Below, in pieces: positions 1 to 4,627 of a stretch of DNA of 5,936 nt. The notes under the pieces were generated by a model, which had not been told where the DNA came from, did no database searches, and saw nothing but the letters and a program-made list of their open reading frames with translations. Origin of the DNA: Thermaceae bacterium (GTDB taxonomy: Bacteria; Deinococcota; Deinococci; Deinococcales; Marinithermaceae); NCBI GenBank assembly GCA_027023115.1, contig JALVWZ010000420.1, positions 1 through 5,936 of the forward strand, written 5' to 3'. Both the position numbers and the translations under genes were made by a program. Numbering within the stretch: position 1 is the stretch's first letter; the number at the start of each line of letters is the position of its first letter.

Positions 1-25
1 CCTCCTTTTTGCGCTCAAGATTATA
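1..25 (-). promoter_or_regulatory. Promoter and Shine-Dalgarno of a gene beyond the left edge
   Basis: Read on the minus strand, 25-20 is a perfect TATAAT -10 box and 7-1 reads AAGGAGG, a full Shine-Dalgarno sequence. No good -35 box is visible at the usual spacing. A transcript would start near 13 and have a leader of roughly 20 nt, with the start codon a few bases outside the window. The -10 box lies inside a short inverted repeat, GCGCT (11-15) and AGCGC (25-29), which could be an operator or chance. The gene would be divergent from the SpeD-like gene; its identity cannot be seen. From 26 to 154 I see no gene or convincing RNA. Confidence 0.6.
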
Positions 26-154
26 GCGCCGTGCGCACCAATCGCGCTTATTAAACCGCCCGTTCATGCACTTCGTCCAGGGGACGGACGACCCCCTCAA
101 CACTCTAAACGGGATCGGGCGAACACGACCCCGGCGGGGGCAAATGGCCGCACT

Positions 155-185
155 TTGACAGCGCACGCTCCTGTGGGGTGATAAT
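155..185 (+). promoter_or_regulatory. Promoter of the SpeD-like gene
   Basis: A perfect TTGACA -35 box sits at 155-160 and a GATAAT -10 box (5 of 6 matches to TATAAT) at 180-185, with a 19-nt spacer, slightly long. Transcription would start near 192, leaving a leader of about 13 nt that still contains AGGAGG at 195-200. This also argues against the upstream GTG at 178 as the start codon, because that codon would lie within the promoter. Confidence 0.65.
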
Positions 186-204
186 AGTGCAGGTAGGAGG
201 CGGC

Positions 205-633
205 TTGAAACGACTTGTGTACGGTACTCACTTGATACTCGACGGCTACGGCCTCGAGGCCAGTGCCGGTAAAGACGGCGAGCGCGTAGAGGGGTTTTTG
301 ACGGCGCTGGACGAGTTCTGGCCGCTGGGCGTGGGTGCTCATTACATTTACCAGACCGAAGGCGGAGCGAGCGCGGTCAAGACCGGCCGTCACGGCTACG
401 CCCTCTTGCACCTCTTCACGGGCCGCGGCTGGCTGGTAGCCGATATGTTCACCGCCGCCGAGGCGGACCCAACCGCGGCGGCGACGATCATCGAACGCGC
501 CTTCGAGCTGAGCCGCTTCGACCTGCGCATCAGCCGGCGCAGCCGCCTGTTGCCCGAAGGCGAGGACGAGCTAAAGCGCGCCGTACTGGGCGAGCGCCAC
601 TACGCCGAAGCCCGTCTGACGCCGCTCGATTGA
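205..633 (+). CDS. SpeD-like protein (S-adenosylmethionine decarboxylase family) lacking the pyruvoyl serine
   Basis: Encodes 142 residues, about the length of bacterial class 1B AdoMet decarboxylase proenzymes. I chose TTG at 205 because it follows AGGAGG (195-200) by 4 nt, lies downstream of the promoter, and gives the family-like N-terminus MKRLVYGTHLIL; a GTG at 178 would add 9 residues. Aligned from memory with Thermotoga maritima SpeD, the fold-level pattern is kept: the early H-L-I/V motif, GASAV for GVSGV, and ADMFTAAEADP for the IDLFTCGEDVDP segment. The residue matching Ser63, which self-cleaves to form the pyruvoyl cofactor, is Gly64. The residue matching Cys83 is Ala84. His68 is retained as His69. 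The family normally decarboxylates AdoMet to supply aminopropyl groups for spermidine and longer polyamines. This copy should not self-process, so it may be a regulatory partner (prozyme-like), a paralogue with a new role, or a decaying gene. The frame is intact and has its own promoter and terminator, which argues against decay. It is convergent with the NAD(P)HX repair gene, 3 nt between stop codons. Confidence 0.78.
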   Translation: MKRLVYGTHLILDGYGLEASAGKDGERVEGFLTALDEFWPLGVGAHYIYQTEGGASAVKTGRHGYALLHLFTGRGWLVADMFTAAEADPTAAATIIERAFELSRFDLRISRRSRLLPEGEDELKRAVLGERHYAEARLTPLD

Positions 634-636
634 GCC

Positions 637-2079
637 CTAAGCCCAGTAAGGCTCCACCGCGCCCGCTTCCAAGCGGGCGCGCGCTTTTGGCAGCGCCGCG
701 GCCACGTCGCCGGCGGTGAGGCCGATACGGCCTACCTGGTCGCCGGCCAGCCCGTGGAGATAAACGCCCAGGCGGGCGGCGTCGTAAGGCTCCAAACCCG
801 CCGCCAGGAACGCGGCGATGACGCCCGCCAGAACGTCGCCCATACCGCCGCTGGCCATCGCCGGGTTGCCGCTGCTGTTGACCGCGCAACGTCCCGGCTG
901 GCAGACCACCGTCGGCCCGCCCTTGAGCACCACCACGGTCCTGAACCTGGCCGCCAGCTCCCGCCCGTAGCGCAGCGGATCGGCGGCCACGGCCTTTGGG
1001 TCGCCCCCGCCCAATAGGCGCACCGCCTCGCCGGGGTGCGGGGTAATCACGCTGGGAACGGCTGCGGTGGCGTAGGCCTTTACCACCTCGGGGTAGAGGG
1101 CGTCGGCATCGATAACCGTGGGCTTTTTCAGCTTTAGCGCCGCCCGCGCCGCCGCGCCGCCGCCGGGACCGCCGCCCATACCCACGGCCACCGCTTCGGC
1201 GCGGGCGTCGAAGAGGCGGGCGTTGGTCCAGCTGGCCACCGGCAGGCGGACCGCCTCCAGCGGCGGGCTCACCGCCGCCTCGGCGGGGTAGGCCACCGTT
1301 ACCAGCCCCGCTCCGGCGCGGTAAGCGCCCAGAGCCGCCAACGCCGGCGCGCCGGTGAACTCGGGAGCGCCGCCCACCACCAGCACCCGGCCAACGCTGC
1401 CCTTGTGGGCGTTGCCAGGCCGGGCCGGCAGCAGCCGCCGCATCTCGCCCGGCTCCACCAGCTCGGGCAGGTCGTCCTGTTCCAGCGCCGCCGGCGGCAG
1501 ACCTATGGGGGCTAGCAAGACCTTACCGCAGGCCGCCCGCGCCGGATAGAAGACGTGGACCGGCTTTAGCCCCGCCAGCGCCACGGTCAAGTCGGCCTGC
1601 ACCGCCGGGGCGTAGGGCAGGCCGGAGGGTACGTCTATCGCCACGACCGGGGCGGGCGAGCGGTTGATGCTCTCGATCACGTCCGCCAGCTCGCCGGCCA
1701 CCGCCCGCGTCAGACCGGTGCCAAAGAGGGCGTCGACAATCAACCCGGCCCCGCTCAGGTCCAGCTCCTCCAATGGCCGCACCGGCAGGTGCGCCTCCAG
1801 CGCCGCCCGCGCCAGCGCCGCGTCGCCGCGGTGGCCGGCGGGCGCGAAGACGCGCACCTTGCGGCCCCAAAAGTGCAGCCAGCGGGCGGCCACGAAGCCG
1901 TCGCCGCCGTTGTTGCCCTTGCCGGCCACCACCACTATCCGTTCGGCTGCGGGCCAGCGCTCGGCCGCAGCCGCGGCCGCGGCCCGCCCCGCCGCCTCCA
2001 TAAGCAGGATGCTGGGGTAGCCCAGTTCGACCGCTTTGGCGTCGGCGGCCCGCATTGCTGCTACGCTATAGAGCTTCAT
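637..2079 (-). CDS. nnr: Bifunctional NAD(P)H-hydrate repair enzyme (epimerase plus ADP-dependent dehydratase)
   Basis: Encodes 480 residues, the usual size of the fused bacterial YjeF enzyme. It repairs NADHX and NADPHX, damaged hydrates that form spontaneously, faster with heat. The N-terminal half epimerises the R and S forms; the C-terminal half dehydrates the S form using a nucleotide (ADP in bacteria). Epimerase domain, about 1-205: GKGNNGGDGFVAAR (53-66), DALFGTGLTR (116-125) and DVPSG (149-153). Dehydratase domain, about 210-475, a ribokinase-like fold: HKGSVGRVLVVGG (225-237), GAGLV (256-260), TPHPGE (346-351), LKGGPTVV (385-392), and the nucleotide-site motif GNPAMASGGMGDVLAG (404-419). 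ATG at 2079 overlaps the channel stop as ATGA, and AAGGGAG (2095-2089) lies 9 nt upstream, so it is the second gene of an operon and translationally coupled. No truncation or frameshift is seen. Identification is firm. Confidence 0.95.
   Translation of the reverse strand: MKLYSVAAMRAADAKAVELGYPSILLMEAAGRAAAAAAAERWPAAERIVVVAGKGNNGGDGFVAARWLHFWGRKVRVFAPAGHRGDAALARAALEAHLPVRPLEELDLSGAGLIVDALFGTGLTRAVAGELADVIESINRSPAPVVAIDVPSGLPYAPAVQADLTVALAGLKPVHVFYPARAACGKVLLAPIGLPPAALEQDDLPELVEPGEMRRLLPARPGNAHKGSVGRVLVVGGAPEFTGAPALAALGAYRAGAGLVTVAYPAEAAVSPPLEAVRLPVASWTNARLFDARAEAVAVGMGGGPGGGAAARAALKLKKPTVIDADALYPEVVKAYATAAVPSVITPHPGEAVRLLGGGDPKAVAADPLRYGRELAARFRTVVVLKGGPTVVCQPGRCAVNSSGNPAMASGGMGDVLAGVIAAFLAAGLEPYDAARLGVYLHGLAGDQVGRIGLTAGDVAAALPKARARLEAGAVEPYWA
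659..688 (+). terminator. Terminator of the SpeD-like gene, inside the convergent gene
   Basis: Arms GCGCCCGCTT (659-668) and AAGCGGGCGC (671-680) are perfectly complementary around a CC centre; as RNA this is an 8-bp stem with a 6-nt loop or slightly more. On the plus strand GCGCTTTTGG follows, a short T run, so it fits a rho-independent terminator starting 25 nt after the SpeD-like stop codon. It lies within the last codons of the minus-strand nnr gene, where it encodes part of ARLEAG. The short T tract is the weak point. Confidence 0.55.
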
Positions 2080-3143
2080 TGATGGTCACTCCCTTCCCGC
2101 CGCTCCTGTCTGCGGTTTTCCATTTCCTGCTTTTCTATCTCCGCGACGAAGCGCTGCAGTTGCTCCACCGTGGCCATGATGACGATCTGGTCCCCCGGTT
2201 CGAAGACGTACTCGGCGGGCGGCGAAACCAACGTTTCCTTGCCCCGGATGACCGCTAGCACCACCACCCCGTAACGGCGGTTGAGGTTCAGTTCGGCAAT
2301 CGAATGCCCGACCAGGGGGCTGCTTTCGCTGATGAGGATGTCTTCGATCGAGATGGGCGCGCCGCCGCGCCGCAGGGTGGTCTCCAAAAAATCGACCACC
2401 GCCGGGTGCAGCACCAGATTGGCCAACCGGCGGCCGCCGATGGCGTAAGGGTCTATCACCCGGTCGGCGCCGGCCTTTTTCATCTTGGCGATTACGCTCG
2501 CCTCCTCGGCGCGGGCGACGATGAACAGACCGGGGTTGAGGGAACGGGCGCTGAGGACGATAAAGAGGTTGCTGGCGTCGTCGCCGGTGGCGGCCACCAG
2601 GCCGCGCGCCCGCTCGATGCCCGCCTTCTTGAGGGTTTCGTCTTCGGTGGCGTCGCCCTCGATAACGGTAAACCCCTGGTCCAGCGCCCAGGCGACCCGC
2701 TCCGGGTCGTTTTCGATCACCACGAAGGGCTCGCGCCCCTGCGCCAGCTCCTCGGCCGCCTGGTGGCCGACGCGGCCAAGTCCGACGAGGATCACGTGCT
2801 CCGACATACCGGCTGCAATCTTTTCCATGCGCTTCTTCCTCCGCTCGCCGCTGGTGCCCATCTCCACCAGGTAGTCCATGAACACGCCAAAGACGTAAAA
2901 GAGGCTGGCTATCCCGGCAAAGCCGGTGACCATCGTGAACACCCGCCCGGCCGGGCTGAGCGGGTAGACCTCGCCGTAGCCGACGGTGGTCATGGTGATG
3001 AAGGTCATGTAGGCGGCCTCGAGCCAGCTCGCCCCGTAGGGGCGCCAGAGCAGCCAGTAACCAATCGTGGAAATCAATCCAACGACGGCCACCAACGCCA
3101 GCGGCAAAGCAAGACGTTGACCAAGGCGTTCTCCGCGCCCCAT
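2076..3143 (-). CDS. Two-helix potassium channel with cytoplasmic RCK (TrkA-N/TrkA-C) gating module
   Basis: Encodes 355 residues with MthK-like architecture. TM1 is about 11-32, the pore helix and selectivity filter TTVGYGE are at 52-58, TM2 is about 68-94, and a basic linker (ERRKKR, 100-105) follows. The RCK N-domain (about 115-235) opens with VILVGLGRVG, giving GxGxxG at 121-126, and has an acidic residue after the second strand (E144 in VVIENDPE), typical of nucleotide-binding Rossmann folds. The TrkA-C domain covers about 262-338 and a charged tail ends the chain. The protein should sit in the cytoplasmic membrane as a ligand-gated K+ channel, with a gating ring of eight RCK domains if it follows MthK. 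By alignment from memory, the MthK Ca2+ ligands D184 and E210 are replaced by A185 and R211, so a nucleotide ligand is more likely than Ca2+. The ATG at 3143 sits 6 nt after a TAGATT box and has no Shine-Dalgarno, suggesting a leaderless message. An internal start at 2828 is listed separately. First gene of the operon with nnr. Confidence 0.92.
   Translation of the reverse strand: MGRGERLGQRLALPLALVAVVGLISTIGYWLLWRPYGASWLEAAYMTFITMTTVGYGEVYPLSPAGRVFTMVTGFAGIASLFYVFGVFMDYLVEMGTSGERRKKRMEKIAAGMSEHVILVGLGRVGHQAAEELAQGREPFVVIENDPERVAWALDQGFTVIEGDATEDETLKKAGIERARGLVAATGDDASNLFIVLSARSLNPGLFIVARAEEASVIAKMKKAGADRVIDPYAIGGRRLANLVLHPAVVDFLETTLRRGGAPISIEDILISESSPLVGHSIAELNLNRRYGVVVLAVIRGKETLVSPPAEYVFEPGDQIVIMATVEQLQRFVAEIEKQEMENRRQERREGSDHQ
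2826..2842 (-). promoter_or_regulatory. Internal ribosome binding site and ATG for a free RCK subunit
   Basis: Within the channel gene, GGAGGA at 2842-2837 precedes the in-frame ATG at 2828-2826 (Met106) by 8 nt, a near-ideal initiation site. Starting there gives a 250-residue protein that ends at 2076, loses both helices and keeps the whole RCK module. Archaeal MthK is known to make such a soluble RCK subunit from an internal Met107, which completes its octameric ring. The purine-rich stretch also encodes the basic linker E-R-R-K-K, so it could be a coding coincidence; use of the AGG arginine codon is mildly suggestive. Confidence 0.5.
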
Positions 3144-3149
3144 AGCCCC

Positions 3150-3155
3150 AATCTA
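3150..3155 (-). promoter_or_regulatory. -10 box (TAGATT) of the channel-nnr operon
   Basis: On the minus strand TAGATT (3155-3150) lies exactly 6 nt before the channel ATG and is preceded by TGC, an extended -10 element. There is no -35 consensus and no Shine-Dalgarno, so transcription would start at or within a base of the start codon. This TANNNT-N6-ATG layout is the known leaderless promoter pattern of Deinococcota. Confidence 0.55.
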
Positions 3156-3165
3156 GCACCGGCGT

Positions 3166-3171
3166 TACCCT
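3166..3171 (+). promoter_or_regulatory. -10 box (TACCCT) of the sirtuin gene
   Basis: TACCCT lies exactly 6 nt before the sirtuin ATG at 3178, with no Shine-Dalgarno between them, so the message is probably leaderless. The two divergent -10 boxes (3150-3155 and 3166-3171) are only 10 bp apart within a 34-bp intergenic gap, so RNA polymerases could hardly occupy both at once. No -35 box is visible. Confidence 0.55.
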
Positions 3172-3177
3172 GTTGTT

Positions 3178-3900
3178 ATGGAAAGCGTGGCCCGCGCCAA
3201 ACTAGCCGCCGCCGACCGGGTGGCCGTCCTCACCGGCGCCGGGGTGAGCGCCGAGTCGGGTATACCCACCTTTCGCGGCGCCGGCGGCCTCTGGGAAGGT
3301 TTTCGCCCCGAGGAGCTGGCCACCCCGGCCGCTTACGCCCGCGACCCGGAAAAGGTCTGGCGCTGGTACGCCTGGCGCTACCGGCAGGTAAGCCGCGCCG
3401 AACCCAACCAGGCGCACCTGCTGTTGGCGGAGCTGGAGCGGATGAAAGGCGACGGCTTCACCCTGGTCACCCAGAACGTGGACGGCCTGCACCGGCGCGC
3501 CGGCAACCGCCGGCTGATCGAGCTGCACGGCAGCATCACCCGCGCCCGCTGCGAGCGCTGCGGCCACCGCCAGCCATTGCCACCGCCGGACGAGTTCGAA
3601 CCCCCGCCGCTGTGCGAAAAATGCGGCGGGCGCATGCGCCCCGACGTCGTCTGGTTCGGCGAGTTCCTGGACCCCAACCTGCTCGCCCGCGCCGAGCGCG
3701 CCTTCACGACCGCCGCGGTGGCGCTGGTGATTGGCACCAGCGCGGTGGTGGAACCGGCCGCCAGCCTGGGACGCGTCGCCAAGGCCGCCGGCGCATACCT
3801 GATCGAGATCAACCCCGAGGCCACGCCGCTCACTCCCCTGGCCGATCTTTCCCTGCGCGAAACGGCCGCGCGCGGTCTGGCGGCCGTCTTTCCAAAGTAA
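3178..3900 (+). CDS. NAD-dependent protein deacylase, Sir2 family (class III-like sirtuin)
   Basis: Encodes 240 residues, typical for a bacterial sirtuin. It removes acyl groups from protein lysines, consuming NAD+ and releasing nicotinamide and O-acyl-ADP-ribose in the cytoplasm. Visible motifs are the NAD-binding GAGVSAESGIPTFRG (20-34), TQNVDGLH (98-105), catalytic His117 in LHG, a zinc ribbon with Cys125, Cys128, Cys146 and Cys149, VWFGE (158-162) and GTSAVVEPA (186-194). The segment WYAWRYR carries Tyr64 and Arg67 in the Tyr-x-x-Arg spacing that marks class III enzymes (SIRT5, CobB), which also remove succinyl or malonyl groups; that acyl preference is inferred from family knowledge. The ATG at 3178 is chosen because TACCCT lies 6 nt upstream and the N-terminus fits the family. 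It is monocistronic and convergent with ssrA, whose terminator tail overlaps its stop codon. Confidence 0.94.
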   Translation: MESVARAKLAAADRVAVLTGAGVSAESGIPTFRGAGGLWEGFRPEELATPAAYARDPEKVWRWYAWRYRQVSRAEPNQAHLLLAELERMKGDGFTLVTQNVDGLHRRAGNRRLIELHGSITRARCERCGHRQPLPPPDEFEPPPLCEKCGGRMRPDVVWFGEFLDPNLLARAERAFTTAAVALVIGTSAVVEPAASLGRVAKAAGAYLIEINPEATPLTPLADLSLRETAARGLAAVFPK

Positions 3901-3903
3901 GAA

Positions 3904-3925
3904 GCCCGCCCCACGAAGGGCGGGC
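3904..3925 (-). terminator. Terminator between sirtuin and ssrA
   Basis: GCCCGCCC (3904-3911) and GGGCGGGC (3918-3925) form a perfect 8-bp GC stem with a 6-nt loop. On the minus strand TTCTTACTTT follows, a T-rich tail, so it best fits termination of ssrA, starting 9 nt after the mature CCA end. On the plus strand it begins 3 nt after the sirtuin stop but has no T tract, so it may stop plus-strand transcription only weakly or protect the 3' end. Confidence 0.7.
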
Positions 3926-3933
3926 CGGCGATC

Positions 3934-4285
3934 TGGTGGAGGCGGCGGGACTCGAACCCGCGTCCGAGAGCCTATCCGGTGGGCGTCTACGAGCGTAGTC
4001 CGCGTTTTAGGTTCTCGACCATGCCTTTGCCCGCGGACGGGCGGGCACGGCCCAGCTCCGTTCAATTTCGCCTTGGGCTACGGAGCCTTACCCTCGGCTA
4101 GTCGGTTTTAGTGACGTCCTCTGCCCGAGCCACCGACGGGGCTTGACAGGGACGTGGCGGGGTTAAGCCGCCAGAGCGTAGTTGGTGTTGCCAGTTATTG
4201 GCTGTGCCGGTGTTTTACGAGGCCTCCGGCACCTCGGCTCGCAGCCACACCTTCAAGGGCCCCCGTCGAAACCAGGATCGCCCCC
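3934..4285 (-). ncRNA. ssrA: Transfer-messenger RNA (tmRNA, 10Sa RNA)
   Basis: A 352-nt one-piece tmRNA, which with SmpB rescues stalled ribosomes and tags unfinished proteins for proteolysis. The 5' end (from 4285) reads GGGGGCGATCCTGG and then TTTCGACGGGG, the universal tmRNA D-loop region. The 3' end carries a T arm with GCGGG and CCCGC stems around TTCGAGT, then the acceptor strand CGCCTCC and an encoded CCA (3936-3934). The acceptor stem forms 7 pairs, with G3 (4283) opposite U (3940), the G-U pair that makes AlaRS charge it with alanine. The middle contains the tag frame, a TAA stop and GC-rich segments for the pseudoknots. The boundaries follow from the acceptor pairing. The gene has its own promoter and terminator. 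RNase P should trim about 26 nt from the 5' side of the precursor. Confidence 0.97.
4163..4192 (-). other. tmRNA tag-peptide reading frame (GNTNYALAA)
   Basis: Reading from 4192, the codons GGC AAC ACC AAC TAC GCT CTG GCG GCT TAA give GNTNYALAA and stop. The C-terminal ALAA is the protease-recognition end. The resume codon is assigned by comparison with Thermus tmRNA, where GCC follows ATAACT; here GGC follows ATAACT, so the first tag residue encoded is glycine rather than alanine. The nascent chain also receives the alanine charged on the tmRNA. Confidence 0.9.
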
Positions 4286-4317
4286 TTGATACGCAGCAAC
4301 CCATCTACGCAAACCTT

Positions 4318-4346
4318 ATATTAGCATATACGAGCTTTTTTCACAA
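4318..4346 (-). promoter_or_regulatory. ssrA promoter
   Basis: On the minus strand, TTGTGA (4346-4341) and TAATAT (4323-4318) are separated by 17 nt, and TGC directly precedes the -10, an extended -10 motif. The whole block is strikingly AT-rich against its GC-rich surroundings. The predicted start near 4311 leaves about 26 nt upstream of the mature tmRNA 5' end for RNase P to remove. Confidence 0.7.
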
Positions 4347-4349
4347 ATT

Positions 4350-4368
4350 ACCTGGCCAGGCGCCAGGT
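4350..4368. repeat. Perfect inverted repeat between two divergent promoters
   Basis: ACCTGGC (4350-4356) and GCCAGGT (4362-4368) are exact reverse complements with a 5-nt centre CAGGC. The repeat abuts the ssrA -35 box on one side and covers the -35 position of the gene at 4388 on the other. It could be an operator for a dimeric regulator; no regulator is identified and chance is possible in GC-rich DNA. Confidence 0.4.
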
Positions 4369-4375
4369 GGTCTGA

Positions 4376-4381
4376 TACCCT
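4376..4381 (+). promoter_or_regulatory. -10 box (TACCCT) of the small membrane protein gene
   Basis: TACCCT ends 6 nt before the ATG at 4388, identical in sequence and spacing to the sirtuin promoter. There is no Shine-Dalgarno in the gap, so the transcript is probably leaderless. No -35 box is seen; the inverted repeat occupies that position. Confidence 0.55.
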
Positions 4382-4387
4382 GCGGCT

Positions 4388-4615
4388 ATGGATTACTTCT
4401 TCGCCTTTCTGCTGATGATCATTAGCTTCATGCTGGCGCTGCGCGGCTGGCTGGTAAAGCAGTACTGGGCGGCCTTGTTTTTGGGCGTGCCCGCCATCTA
4501 CGTCTTTTATTCATCGTCGTTCTGGAGCGGCGCCGTTTCCCTGCTGGTCCTGCTGGCCGGCTGGTGGTACATGAAGCGCTTCGAGCCCGAAACCGAGCCG
4601 CCGAAAAACGATTAA
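4388..4615 (+). CDS. Small membrane protein of unknown function
   Basis: Encodes 75 residues. I do not recognise the family. Hydrophobic segments fall at about 3-20, 27-43 and 46-62, so two to three membrane helices are likely, followed by a short charged tail (MKRFEPETEPPKND) that probably faces the cytoplasm by the positive-inside rule. There is no cleavable signal peptide pattern. The start is supported by the TACCCT box 6 nt upstream and by the short, GC-biased frame that ends 12 nt before the HNH gene. It is divergent from ssrA and probably the first gene of a two-gene unit with the HNH gene. No function is assigned. Confidence 0.75.
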   Translation: MDYFFAFLLMIISFMLALRGWLVKQYWAALFLGVPAIYVFYSSSFWSGAVSLLVLLAGWWYMKRFEPETEPPKND

Positions 4616-4627
4616 GATAAGCTCGAG

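Noticed and set aside
74..90. CGTCC/GGACG repeats upstream of the SpeD-like gene as an operator or riboswitch stem
   Set aside because: The arms are 5 bp with alternative pairings in GC-rich DNA, and the segment lies upstream of the predicted transcription start, so it cannot be part of a leader RNA.
178..204. GTG at 178 as the start of the SpeD-like gene
   Set aside because: It falls within the probable -10 region, has no Shine-Dalgarno, and adds residues (MIIVQVGGG) that the family lacks; TTG at 205 follows AGGAGG.
2304..3998. A 564-codon open frame on the plus strand, antisense to the channel and running through the sirtuin and into ssrA
   Set aside because: It crosses three well-supported features in the wrong frame, has low-complexity Arg/Pro/Gly-rich content and no family motifs. 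Long antisense frames are expected at this GC content.
4198..4425. A plus-strand open frame overlapping the 5' part of ssrA and the start of the small membrane protein gene
   Set aside because: It lies mostly across tmRNA and its promoter and shows no coding signal; the frame is accidental.
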